A stretch of 64,000 nucleotides of DNA from Strigops habroptila (taxonomy: Eukaryota > Chordata > Aves > Psittaciformes > Psittacidae). The stretch lies in the NCBI RefSeq assembly GCF_004027225.2, contig NC_044301.2, positions 21,218,642 through 21,282,641 on the forward strand. The letters run 5' to 3'. Under the pieces are notes generated by a model. It saw nothing but the letters and a program-made list of their open reading frames with translations. It made no database searches and had not been told where the DNA came from. Within the stretch, counting starts at the first letter, position 1, and each line of letters starts with the position of its first letter. This document shows, piece by piece, positions 53,020-64,000 of this stretch. The translations under genes were made by a program, and so were the position numbers.

Positions 53020-53551
53020 TTGTCAACCCTTGTCTGTGCTGCAGGTCACTGTCACTGCCTTCCTGGGGCAGCATGATGCACTGCGGTAAGACTCCAGAGG
53101 GGAGAAGCTCCACATTTGGTTCTGCAGGTGAGGCTGGGGGAGGCACACAGCCTGGGGCTGGGCAGACAGGCTGACCACTGAGCTGCAGGGAGGGAGAGGG
53201 CAGGCAGGACTTGCTTTGTGCAGGCTTGCAGAGGATGGACAGCTGGCAGAAGGCTGCCATCGCTCCCCAGATTGCATGTCAGGGGCTCCTTTTTTGGGTG
53301 TCCAGTAGAAGACACATTGGGAAACCATAACCATGGGTAGGAAGATAAACTGACCTAGCACACCAAGCTCAGGTGATCGTGTTGGGCTTTTCTTCTGTTG
53401 GGGTGATTTCAGCCAAGGGAGGAGCAGGGTGAACTCTCCTTCCTCCTTAAAGCAGGATCTGGCCTTTTCTCCCACTCTGCAAAAGGTCAGAGGGGCAGCT
53501 CGGTTACCAAGCGCTGGCAGGCACTGGTCCTGCCCACAGTTCTGGCTGCTG

Positions 53552-54033
<482 letters not shown>

Positions 54034-54187
54034 CTAAGTTTAAGCCCAGGTGGTAACTGGAACCATGCAGCCACTCTCTCACTCCCCCCTTTCCCTACCC
54101 TTTCTAGGCAGAATGGGGAAGAGAATCAAAAGAATGTAAACCCCAAGGGTTGAGATAAGAACAATCCAATAACTAAAGTATAATACT
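54034..54187 (-). mobile_element. ERVL copy C, remnant of the 3' LTR
   Basis: It matches the 3' ~150 bp of the ERVL LTR in reverse ('tttaagcccaggtggtaact' to 'actaaagtataatac') and joins pol sequence directly. It abuts a TMED6 exon, so the insertion or a later deletion removed exon sequence. Confidence 0.88.
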
Positions 54188-54189
54188 GT

Positions 54190-56810
54190 TAGACACCGGA
54201 CTTGCCCATCTTGCTGCATTACCCACCAAATACATCTAGGTCAGGAAACAGCATATGTTTCCAGCTGTCTGGTGGTTGCTTCCACCATGGTAAGCACGTA
54301 GCGCTTGCCTTGGCGGGTTGGTGGGAGTGTGATATAGTCAATCTGCCAGGCCTCCCCATATGTGTACTTCAGCCATCGTCCTCCATAGCAGAGAGGCTTT
54401 AACTGTTTGGCTTGCTTAATTGCAGCACATGTTTCACATTCGTGAATAACCTGGCCGATAGTGTCCATTATTAAGTCAACCTCTTGATCATGAGCCCATC
54501 TATATGTTGCCAACCTAAATCCATCTGAGCCACTTCAATCTTAGCAGCTATATCCACTTCATGGTTGTTCTGACGTTTCTCAGTGGCCCGACTCTTGGGT
54601 ACATGAGCATCTATGTGGCGTACCTTCACCACCAGGTTCTGCACCTGGGCAGCAATATCTTGCCACAATGCAGCAGCCCAGATGGGTTTACTTCTGCGTT
54701 GCCAGTTGCTCTGCTTCCATTGCTGCAACCACCCCCACAGGGCATTTGCCACCATCCGTGAGTCAGTATAGAGATAAAGTACTGACCATGTTTCTCATTC
54801 AGCAATGTCCAAGGCCAGCTGGATGGCTTTCACCTCTGCAAACTGACTCCATTCACCCTCTCCTTCAGCAGTTTCTGCAACTTGTCACAGGGGACTCCAC
54901 ACAGCTGCCTTCCATCTCTGATGCTTTCCCACAATACAGCAGGACCCATCAGTAAACAAGGCATACTGCTTTTCACTCTCTGACAGTTCATTATATGGTG
55001 GGGCCTCTTCAGCACGCGTCACCTCCTCTTCTGGTGACATCCCAAAATCTTTGCCCTCTGGCCAGTCCATGATGACTTCTAGAATTCCTGGACGACTGGG
55101 ATTTCCTATTCGAGCTTGATGTGTAATTAGTGCGGCCCACTTACTCCATGTAGCATTGGTTGCATGATGTGTAGAGGAGACCCTGCCTTTGAACATCCAG
55201 CCCAGCACAGGCAACTGGGGTGCCAGGAGGAGCTGTGCTTCAGTTCCAATCACTTCTGAAGCAGCTCAAACCCCTTGATAGGCTGCCAGTATCTCTTTTT
55301 CAGTGGGAGTATAGCTGGCCTCGGATCCTTTATATCCCCGACTCCAAAAGCCGAGGGGTCGACCTCGAATCTCCCCTGGAGCTTTCTGCCAGAGGCTCCA
55401 GGTAGGACCATTCTCCCCGGCTGCAGTGTAGAGCACATTTTTCACATCTGGCCCGGCCCAGTCTGGTCCAAGGGCTACTGCATGAACTATTTCTCATTTA
55501 ATTTGTTCAAAGGCTTGTTGTTGCTCAGGGCCCATTTGAAATCATTCTTCTTCCGGGTCACGTGATAGAGAGGGCTTACAATCAGACTGTAATTTGGGAT
55601 GTGCATTCTCCAGAACCCCACAACACCTAAGAAAGCTTGTGTTTCTTTCTTGTTAGTTGGTGGAGACATTGCTGTTATCTTGTTGATCACATCTGTGGGG
55701 ATCTGGCAACGTCCATCTTGCCATTTTATTCCCAAAATTTGAATCTCCTGTGCAGGTCCCTTGACCTTACTCCATTTTATGGCAAAACCGGCCTTCAGCA
55801 AGGATTTGGATTATTTTCCTCCCTTTCTCAAAAACTTCTTCCGCTGTATCACCCCACACGATGATGTCATCAATGTATTGCAGGTGTTCTGGAGCTTGCC
55901 CCTGTTCCAGTGCAGTCTGGATCAATCCATGGCAGATGGTAGGGCTGTGTTTCCACCCCTGGGGCAGTCGGTTCCAAGTGTACTGGACGCCCCTCCAAGT
56001 GAAAGCAAACTGTGGCCTGCATTCTGCTGCCAAAGGGATTGAGAAAAATGCATTGGCAATGTCAATTGTGGCATCCCACTTGGCTGCCTTTGACTCCAGT
56101 TCATACTGAAGTTCTAGCATGTCTGGTACGGCAGCACTCAATGGTGGTGTGACTTTGTTCAGGCCACGATAGTCTACTGTTAGTCTCCACTCTCCATTAG
56201 ACTTTTGCACTGGCCATATGGGGCTATTAAAGGGTGAGTGGGTCCTGCTGATCACTCCTTGGCTCTCCAGTCTACGGATCAGCTTATGGATGGGAATCAA
56301 GTAGTCTCGGTTGGTGCGATATTGCTGCCAGTGCACTGTTGTGGTCGCGATTGGCACTTGTTGTTCTTCGACCTTCAGCAACCCCACAACAGAAGGATCC
56401 TCTGAGAGACCAGGCAAGGTGGACAGCTGCTTAATTTCCTCTGTTTCCAAGGCAGCGAAACCAAAAGCCCATCTATACTCTTTTGGGTCTTTGAAGTACC
56501 CTCTCCTGAGATATAGTCTATGCCAAGGATGCATGGAGCCCCTGGACCAGTCACAATGGGGTGCTTTTGCCACTTCCTCCCAGTCAGGCTGATTTCAGCT
56601 TCCAGTACAGTCAACTCTTGGGATCCTCCTGTCACTCCAGAAATATAAATGGGTTCCACCCCTCGGTATCTTGATGGCATCAGAGTACACTGTGCACTGG
56701 TATCTACTAGAGCCTTATACTTCTGTGGGACTGATGTGCCAGGCCATCTGATCCACACAGTCCAGTAAACCCGATTATCCCTCTCCTCCACCTGGCTGGA
56801 GGCAGGGCCC
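54190..56810 (-). pseudogene. ERVL copy C pol: protease, RT, RNase H, integrase
   Basis: Reading leftwards: a protease-like frame (56791-56375) with ALVDTSAQCTL, where the active-site Gly is Ser; RT (56573-55767, then 55801-55487) with DYRGLN, LPQGWKHSP and YIDDIIVWG; RNase H (55438-54830) with LFTDGSCC; and the integrase start (54755-54241) with an HHCC-like segment (CETCAAIKQ) and the first part of the core. Integrase stops before the catalytic DNG and Glu region, at the LTR remnant. Several frameshifts and stops occur. This is the most complete pol of the three copies. Confidence 0.9.
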
Positions 56811-56812
56811 CT

Positions 56813-57436
56813 CTAATAGTGATCATAAGATTGTCCTCTTATGTCTTGTAGAAAGGGATTAGTATTCCTTATCACAGGAGCTGGAGTAAAATCAGCTCTT
56901 CCACTCCATCTGGGAAACTGCTCACCAGAGACTGGAGCAGCAGCTTTCCTGGGAGGATCATCCTTGACCGTTGTTCTCCTCTTCAGTTCACGCACCTGTT
57001 CCTCCAGAACTGAGGTAGGTTTTCCATCCCACTTTCTCACGTCTTCTCCGTGATCCCGCAGGTAAAACCATAGGGTGGCCCATGGCATGTACCTCCTATA
57101 TCTTCTCTCTTAAGCAGTAGGGCATCTTCTGTTAATAGTTGAGACACGGGTTGGTACACGTGGGGAGCTGGATAGGTCGGATAAATCGTCTCTCAATTGT
57201 TTGAACTCCTGGGACAGTTTTTCCACAGCTGAAATGATGGAAGGGGTGAGATGATTGTCTTCGAACTCTCGGAGTTGATGAATCAGGTAATCCACTGTTG
57301 GTGGTGCTATGTTATTCCAGGTCATTGATGCCAATGTGTGGGCATATGATGATGGTGCACTCTATGTAAGTTTCCGCCACATGGGTTGTGTACATTCGAC
57401 TTCATCTGGATCTACGGATGCATTCCCGGCATCCCG
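56813..57436 (-). pseudogene. ERVL copy C gag, 3' part
   Basis: Frames 57088-56813 and 57334-57110 match the gag end of copy B (39690-40214). They include MTWNNIAPPTVD and KWDGKPTSVLEEQ. The sequence continues to VDPDEVECTQPMW near 57380-57415 and is broken at about 57437 by the CR1 insertion. It resumes at 61797. Confidence 0.85.
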
Positions 57437-57702
57437 GCAAGAGCCACCAAGGGAGCCTCATGTCCTCGACAGGACTTGCCCAGGGGCCGGCAGCTTAGCT
57501 GATGCGAGCAGCTGACTCACAGGGAGTGGCTCCAGGAGTGAAGGCATCAGCCCTCAGTGGGTAAAAACCCACCGCAGCGAGCACGAGCGACCCAAAATGC
57601 GGCAAACAGGGGAGGCAAACAGGGCGTGGCACGTCAGTCAGGGCATAGCATGGCAGTTCACGCGGCAGTTCGCGCAGGCGGGGCGAGCAGGCAGCGAGCG
57701 GG

Positions 57703-58605
57703 ATGGTGAGCACTTGTCTCAGGACCAGGGCCCGCTCTGGGAGCTCTGCTCTGGCTGCCCTGGCAGTGGCCAGCGTAGGCACCCAGACAGAGCTGATGAA
57801 AGGGGAAGCTGCAGCACAGACCTCAGAGTGTAGAAAGCGCCTTGACTGGTCTCTTGAGGCGAGGGTGCACAACGGACAGGGCTGCACTTGGTGCGCCCTG
57901 GTGGAGGTCCTCCTACAGCAGGTGGCTGAGCTGCAGGAGGCTGTTGGTAAGCTAAAAGATCCTGGGAAAGCTGAGAGGAAGCTGGGCTGCTTGCTCCAGG
58001 CCCAAACCGTGCAGGGGCCGCAAGCGTTCATCACAGGACATACAGGAAAGAAGGAGGGCAACAACCCAGGAAGCTGGGAGCTAGTAACAAGAAAAAACAA
58101 CAAAAAAAGGAGGAAGAGGACAATTAACAACAAGGGACTTCCTCCTAAATCCGATGTCCCCACCCAGAACCGCTTCGCAGCTCTGCAGGGGGCTAATGAG
58201 AAAGCACCCACCACACCTAATGAACATCCTGCTGATGCACCAGTAAAGAGGATCACTACTGGTGCCTCCAGGAAAAAGCTGTGGGTCACAGTAGTAGGGG
58301 ACTCTACTTTGAAAGGCACAGAGGCACCCATCTGTCAGCCTGACCCAGTCTCGAGGGAGGTGTGTTGCCTGCCAGGGGCTCGGATCAGGGATGTTGCAGA
58401 GAGGCTGCCTGGTCTACTAAGTCCTGCTGACTATTACCCCCTTCTAGTGGTCCATGTGGGTGCTAGAGATATAGATAGCAGTAGCCTGGAGAACATTAAG
58501 AAGGACTACAGAGCCCTGGGAGAGGAGGTTAGGGGCTCAGGAGCTCAGATAGATAGTTTTTTCATCAATTCTCCAGGACAAAGGGGAGGACCTTATAAAA
58601 GCTAG
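57703..58605 (+). CDS. CR1 ORF1 protein
   Basis: A 300-codon open frame. The N-terminal third has Cys pairs and a leucine-rich stretch (VEVLLQQVAELQEAVGKL) like a coiled coil. The middle is basic (KKEGNN ... KNNKKRRKR). The C-terminal part resembles the SGNH/esterase-like domain of CR1 ORF1, with VVGDST and VVHVGARD; the last catalytic block is cut because the frame ends at 58605, probably by a frameshift. ORF1 proteins bind the element's RNA. Confidence 0.82.
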   Translation: MVSTCLRTRARSGSSALAALAVASVGTQTELMKGEAAAQTSECRKRLDWSLEARVHNGQGCTWCALVEVLLQQVAELQEAVGKLKDPGKAERKLGCLLQAQTVQGPQAFITGHTGKKEGNNPGSWELVTRKNNKKRRKRTINNKGLPPKSDVPTQNRFAALQGANEKAPTTPNEHPADAPVKRITTGASRKKLWVTVVGDSTLKGTEAPICQPDPVSREVCCLPGARIRDVAERLPGLLSPADYYPLLVVHVGARDIDSSSLENIKKDYRALGEEVRGSGAQIDSFFINSPGQRGGPYKS

Positions 58606-58869
58606 GCACGTTTGGCAGGTTAATAAATGGTTAGAACAGCAGTGCCATTGTCAGGGGTTTGGCTATTTAGAACATGGGGCTCCATTTGGGAGGCCAGGTC
58701 TATTGGAGGCTGGTGGAGCTGGTCTGACAAAGAAGGGGAAGAGCTGTTTTGGTAGGAGGCTTGCCAGGCTGGTCAAGAAAGCTTTAAACTAGATGTGTTG
58801 GGGGAGGGGGGCATCAATCTATCCCAACACTCCCAGTCAGTTGCCAGCACCTATAATAAGTGCTTGGAG

Positions 58870-61701
58870 CAATGCAGAGATATTTCAGCTGCTCCAGCCA
58901 TTGAGTCGGCTTCATTCGGAGGTTGGCTCATATGCCTCTATACAAATGCCCGTAGTATGGGAAACAAACAAGAGGAATTAGACATGTGTGCAAGGCTACG
59001 GGAATATGATGTCATTGGTATCACAGAAACATGGTGGGATGGCTCCTATGACTGGAGTGTTGGAATGGAAGGTTATAGGCTCTTTAGAAAAGACAGGCCA
59101 GGCAGACGGGGAGGGGGAGTTGCTATTTATGTCAGTGATAGGCTGGAGAGTATGGAACTCTGTCTGGGGACGGGTGATGAGTCGAGAGTTGTTTGTGGGT
59201 CAGGATCAAAGGGAGAACAGCAACGGGGGACATTACGGTGGGGATCTGTTACAGGCCGCCTGATCAAGAGGACGCTGTGGATGAAGCGCTCTACAGACAG
59301 ATAGGAGCAGCCTCACGCTCGCAGGCCCTTGTCCTCATGGGGGACTTCAACCATCCTGACATCTGTTGGAGGGACGGTATGGCCCGGCACAAGCAATCCA
59401 GGAGGTTCCTCGATTGTGTGGAAGACAACTTCCTCTTTCAAGTAATAGAGGAGCCAACAAGGAGAGGTGCCATGCTTGACCTCGTGCTCACCAACAGGGA
59501 GGGACTGGTTGGAAATGTAACGCTCCAGGGCTGCCTTGGCTCTAGCGATCACGAGATGGTCGAGTTCGAGATCCTCAGGATAGTGAGAAGAGCATGCAGA
59601 AAGCTCACTGCCCTGGACTTCAAGAGAGCAGACTTGGGCCTCTTCAGGAACCTGCTTAGTAAGGTTCCATGGGATAAAGCCCTAGAGGGCAGGGGGGCCC
59701 AAGACTGCTGGTTGATATTCAAGGATCACCTGCTACAAGCTCAGGAGTGTTGCGTCCCGACTAGAAGAAAGTGCAGCAGGAGGGCCAGGAGACCTCCATG
59801 GATGGACAAGGAGCTGCTGAGGAAACTTAGAGGGGAAAAAAGAAGCTTATAGAAGGTGGAAGCGAGGACAAGCGGCCTGGGAAGAATACAGGAACATTGT
59901 CCGGGAAGCTAGGGACCAGGTTAGGAAAGCTAAGGCCCAGTTAGAATTAAATCTGTCCAGGGATGTGAAAGATAACAGGAAAGGATTCTATAGATATGTA
60001 GCAAATAAAAGACAGACTAGGGACAACGTGGGCCCTCTCCGGAAGCTATCGTGAGAACTAGCTACCCTGGATTTGGAGAAGGCTGAGGTTCTTAATGACT
60101 TCTTTGCCTCTGTCTTCACTAGCAAATGCTCTGACCATACCACCCAAGTCTTGGAAGGCAGGTGCAGGGACTGTGAGAATGAAGACCTTAGGCCCACTGT
60201 AGGAGAGGATCAGGTTCGAGACCATCTTAAGAACCTGAATGTGCACAAGTCCATGAGACCTGATGAAATCCATCCACAGGTCCTGAAGGAGCTAGGGAAT
60301 GAAGTTGCTAAGCTACTGTCCATCATATTTGAAAAATCATGGCAGTCAGGTGAAGTTCCCGATGACTGGAAGAAGGGTAATATAACCCCCATTTTCAAGA
60401 AGGGGAAGGTGGAAGACCCAGGGAACTACAGACCAGTCAGCCTCACCTCTGTGGCTGGCAAAATCTTGGAGCAGATTCTCCTGGAAAGCATGCTAAGGCA
60501 CATGAAAAACAACGAGGTGGTTGGTGACAGCCAACATGATTTCACTAAGGGGAAATCCTGCCTGACCAATTTGGTGGCCTTCTATGATGGGGCCACGGAA
60601 CTGATGGACAGGGGCAGAGCAGTTGACGTCATCTACCTGGACTTGTGCAAATCATTCGACACTGTCCCGCATGACATCCTTGTCTCTAAATTGGAGAGAC
60701 ATCAATTTGATAGATGGACCACTCGGTGGATAAAGAACTGGCTCGATGGCCGCACGCAAAGAGTTGTGGTAAACAGCTCGATGTCCAGTTGGAAAACTGT
60801 AGCGAGTGGTGTCCCTCAGGGGTTGGTGTTGGGACCGGTCCTGTTCAACATCTTTGTCGGTGACATGGACAGTGGGATTGAGTGCGCCCTCAGCAAGTTT
60901 GCCGACGACACCAAGCTGTGTGGTTCGGTTGATATGCTGGAGGGAAGGGATGCCATCCAGAGGGACCTTGACATGCTTGTGAGGAGGGCTGATGCCAACC
61001 TTATGAAGTTTAACCAAGCCAAGTGTAAGGTCCTACACCTGGGTCGGGGCAATCCCAGGCACTGCTACAGGTTGTGTGGAGAAGAGATTCAGAGCAGCCC
61101 TGCAGAGAAGGACTTGGGGGTGTTGGTTGATGAGAAGCTTAACATGAGACAGCAGCGTGCACTCACAGCCCAGAAAGCCAACCGTATCCTGGGCTGCATC
61201 AAAAGAAGAATGACCAGCAGGTCAAAGGAGGTGATCCTGCCCCTCTACTCTGCTCCTGTGAGACCTCACTTGGAGTACTGTGTACAGTTCTCGTGTTCTC
61301 AACATAAAAAGGACATGGAGCTGTTGGAGCAAGTCCAGAGGAGGGCCACGAGGAAGATAAGAGGGCTGGAGCACCTCCCGTATGAAGACAGGCTGAGAGA
61401 GTTGGGGCTGTTCAGCCTGGAGAAGAGAAGGCTGCATGGAGACCTCATAGCAGCCTTCCAGTATCTGAAGGGGGCCTACAAGGATGCTGGGGAGGGACTC
61501 TTCCTTAGGGACTGTAGTGGTAGGACAAGGGGTAATGGGTTCAAACTTAAACAGGGGAAGTTTAGATTAGATATAAGGAAGAAGTTCTTTACAGTGAGGG
61601 TGGTGAAGCACTGGAATGGGTTGCCCAAGGAAGTTGTGAATGCTCCATCCCTGGCAGTGTTCAAGGCCAGGTTGGACAGAGCCTTGGGTGACATGGTCTA
61701 G
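58870..61701 (+). pseudogene. CR1 ORF2: endonuclease and reverse transcriptase, frameshifted
   Basis: The APE-type endonuclease starts near 58920 (YTNARSMGNK, ITETWWDGS, FRKDRPGRRGGGVA). It shifts frame near 59200 to ICYRPPDQ, LMGDFNHPDICW, LTNREGLV and GSSDHEMVEF. Another shift comes near 59845 and a TGA at 60052-60054. A 542-codon open RT frame (60073-61701) then carries [31 protein letters not shown] and the catalytic KFADDTKL (near 60895-60915). Two or three lesions make the element non-autonomous although the RT frame is open. Confidence 0.92.
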
Positions 61702-61797
61702 GGTGAGGTGTCCCTGCCCATGGCAGGGGAGTTGGAAGTAGATGATCTTAAGGCCCTTTCCAACCCTAACTATTCTATGATTCTATGATTCTATGAT

Positions 61798-62710
61798 CCG
61801 GCCGATGATAGATCATTTCTAGAATGGCTGATTCCCTCAGCGACTGGATGCCTCTCTCTATTGTGGTCCACTTGCCTGAGCGACACACAACATCATCCTT
61901 GTAGGGAAACCTTTCCTTTACACCTGCCAAGAGCTGCCTTTGAAGGCTGGGGCTCATTTCTCTTTTGCAATCGCTTTGTCAATTCCTCCTTCCCTAGCAA
62001 GTGATTCGTATTTTGCACTTGTTCAGGGGTGAAGTTCCAAAGCACTGGAGGGGCCCACTGGCCTAGATACTTGCCCATACTATCCCACACACCCTGCCAC
62101 TCATGACTGTTCAACCCTGGGGAAAATCTCTTGGTGGTCCTCCTATATCATCGTCTAACCCTAGACCAGACTCGAACCTGATACTGCTTAACTTTTGAGA
62201 TCAGACAAAATAGGGTGATCCCAGGGTGGGATGGCCATGGGTAAAACACACTCCGTATGTGTGCCAACATGCTGATCCCCAGCACAATCAGCAGGCAAGT
62301 CTCAAGGGTATTCAAAGGCCATCCAAAACCTTTAGAACTCTCAAGTGCTGCTTTAAATAGCCTGGTGGGGGAGTGGGGTGTGTGTAAGGGTATGCCTCCT
62401 TTGTAGGTTGACCCCCCGAGGAGAAAAAAAAAGATATGTCATTGCTAAAAAATTCCATTATATACTTCCCAAAGTATAGAGGTGATGACCACGCTGGGAA
62501 GGCAAGCCAGACCACTTTCATGATCAATGAGTCTATTGTATTACAAGTCATTACCATGAAGTAGTGAAACAATAACCTTAGCCCAGGCCCCCCAGCCGAT
62601 AAACACTAAAACAGCAAATACTGGCTGTAAGAAAGGTACAGCATGCCGAAACTCTGAGATCAAGCGCAACAACTCTGAGAGCCAAGAAATCAGCATTGTG
62701 ACAAGTGACT
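61798..62710 (-). pseudogene. ERVL copy C gag, 5' part
   Basis: Reading leftwards from about 62700: MLISWLSELLRL with a hydrophobic segment (FAVLVFIGWGAWAK), a small deletion/frameshift near 62575, then frame 62572-62312. Next come the second hydrophobic stretch near 62270, HEWQGVWDSMGKYLGQW (62110-62050) and RFPYKDDVV ... MIYHRPD (61920-61800), where the CR1 interrupts. About 500 bp of gag, including the Thr-Pro repeat, is deleted near 62005 compared with copy B. Confidence 0.82.
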
Positions 62711-62813
62711 ATTAATCTGAAACAATGAATGCTTATCACAAATACGATTAGACACACTCTGGTCAGATCTGTCGTTAACCCCTTCGTCCCCCACGTTGGG
62801 CGCCACAAAGAAC

Positions 62814-63380
62814 TGTCGTGATTTAAGCCCAGCTGGTAACTCAGAACCACGCAGCCGCTCACTCACTCCCCCCCTTCTTCCTCCCCCTGCTCCTGGAGGG
62901 ATGGGGAGGAGAATCGAAAGAATGTAACTCCCATGGGTTGAGATAAGAGCAGTCCAGTAACTAAGGTATAATACAAAACTACTGCTACCACCACTAATAA
63001 TAATGATAAGGGAAATAAATATAAGGGGAGAGAATACAATTCCTCACCACCTGCCGACTGATACCCAGCCTGACCTGAGCAGTGATCTGGGCCTTCCGCG
63101 TGACTCCCCCCCAGTTTATATACTGGGCATGATGTGCTGTTGTATGGAATGCCCCTTCGGCTAGTTTGGGTCAGGTGTCCTGTCTCTGCTTCCTCCTGGC
63201 TTCCCCTCCTCCCTGGCAAAGCATGAGACTGAGAAAGTCCTTAGTCAGAGTAAACCTTACTTAGCAACAACTAAAAACATCGGTGTTATCAGTGTTGTTC
63301 CAAGACTGAAAGTCAAAAACTCAGCACTGCACCAGCTACTAAGAAGGAGAAAAATGACTGCTGTAGCTGAACCCAGGACA
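62814..63380 (-). mobile_element. ERVL copy C, 5' LTR
   Basis: This full LTR in reverse runs from TGTCGTGATTTAAGCCC to ACCCAGGACA (567 bp). The primer binding site (62789-62805 on the plus strand, reverse complement tggcgcccaacgtgggg) is a perfect match to the 3' end of tRNA-Lys(CUU). Confidence 0.94.
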
Positions 63381-64000
63381 ATTGTGGATAAAGATTACTT
63401 AAGGAAGAAAATCCACTAACTATCCAATTTGATGCCTGTCAAGTACTTAAGTGTGAAGATCTAAAAGAACAAAGAAAGTTAAACAGTTAAGTGTCATGGT
63501 TTAAGCCCAGCTGGTAACTCTGGTAATTCAGCCTGCTGAACCCAATACTGTAAGATAAATGCTTATGCGCAAAGTATTATCTCCAACCATCCTGGGGATC
63601 ACCTTGTCCTGGGTGGAGTGATGTTTGGTTTACAACTGCCTTTAATAGGTCAATCTCACCCAATGCTTAGGGAAAATCTCTAAAAAGTAAAACTCTCATG
63701 TTCAAAGGTCACGTAAAACCTGAGTGTAGGAATTTAGAGTGTGGTCCCGTAGCACTTGCCATTTCAAGTGCTGGTGGGGAAGTAAGCCAAGTTCATGGCC
63801 TGGGAGCAGATGTGACAGGAAGGGATCTAATTGCTAGATTTAGAATTGTGGTTTGGGAGCCAAAGAGGAATGAATGTGGCCAGCCTTTGCACACTATCAT
63901 TCCTCGGTGGGGGTGTGGACTCCACCAAATAATCCTAAAGTAGTAAAGATAATTGAAATTAAAGATTTTAAGTAGATGTTTGAAATAATAGAAACAGGAT
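63381..64000 (+). pseudogene. ERV env surface-unit fragment
   Basis: Plus-strand frames read TIQFDACQVLKCEDLKEQ (63410-63480) and then, in an 81-codon open frame (63698-63943), PECRNLECGPVALAIS ... VHGLGADVTGRDLIARF. The Cys spacing and the LGADVTGRD block resemble the N-terminal surface unit of gammaretrovirus-type envelopes. A ~30-bp scrap of ERVL LTR end lies at 63492-63525. The element continues beyond the window and is not open throughout. Confidence 0.6.

Larger units (their letters stand above)
57437..61797 (+). mobile_element. Near-full-length CR1 LINE nested in ERVL copy C
   Basis: About 4.36 kb long, with a GC-rich 5' UTR (57437-57702), ORF1, ORF2 and a 3' end of three ATTCTATGA-type repeats (61768-61797). 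It lies on the plus strand inside the minus-strand ERVL gag. Flanking gag sequence on both sides shares 'atcc(c)gg', so any target-site duplication is at most a few bases. Confidence 0.95.

Overview
This is vertebrate DNA, almost certainly from a bird. It carries many CR1 LINEs, one of them nearly full length with the CR1-type 3' end of short ATTCTATG-like repeats. It also carries several copies of one tRNA-Lys-primed, ERVL-like endogenous retrovirus whose LTR begins TGTCCTGGGTTCAGC, and it has spliced genes with short GT-AG introns.

The host genes follow the order of the human 16q22.1 block (the bird counterpart is on a macrochromosome 11-type region): classical cadherin (-), TANGO6 (+), HAS3 (+), UTP4/CIRH1A (+), SNTB2 (+), VPS4A (+), PDF (-), COG8 (-), NIP7 (+), TMED6 (-). 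Only VPS4A is intact: 11 exons, good splice sites, open frame and a GC-rich 5' end. The cadherin, TANGO6, HAS3, SNTB2, PDF, COG8 and NIP7 copies carry in-frame stops, frameshifts, lost starts or donors, or internal deletions. UTP4 keeps only its last five exons and TMED6 only its last two. CHTF8, expected between HAS3 and UTP4, is not seen. NIP7, UTP4 and COG8 are housekeeping genes, so functional copies must exist elsewhere. I therefore read the window as a decayed paralogous copy of the block, for example on a W chromosome, a germline-restricted chromosome or a segmental duplication. The sequence alone cannot say which. Replaced arginines (to Cys, His, Gln, Trp or stop) dominate the damage, which points to CpG deamination.

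Layout: 0-1.6 kb GC-rich repeat and CR1; 1.67-4.09 kb cadherin 3' exons (-) with a CR1 inside; 4.09-5.3 kb betaretrovirus-like LTR and gag remnant; 5.86-10.48 kb ERVL copy A (+); 11.4-20.85 kb TANGO6 pseudogene containing an SLC38A10-like exon relic, CR1 and LTRs; 23.7-24.15 kb HAS3 relic; 24.9-28.87 kb LTR inverted pair and a gammaretrovirus-like ERV split into opposite orientations; 29.1-30.65 kb UTP4 3' exons, then an LTR; 32.5-41.5 kb SNTB2 pseudogene with ERVL copy B in its last intron; 43-43.86 kb CR1; 44.05-47.37 kb VPS4A; 48.0-51.9 kb PDF and COG8 pseudogenes (-); 51.9-52.8 kb NIP7 pseudogene; 53.55-54.03 kb TMED6 3' exons; 54.03-63.38 kb ERVL copy C (-), split by a near-full-length CR1 (57.4-61.8 kb); 63.4-64 kb an ERV env fragment.

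I found no bacterial-type system, CRISPR array, rRNA or complete tRNA gene. Host orthologue comparisons rest on recalled family knowledge, not on a database search.
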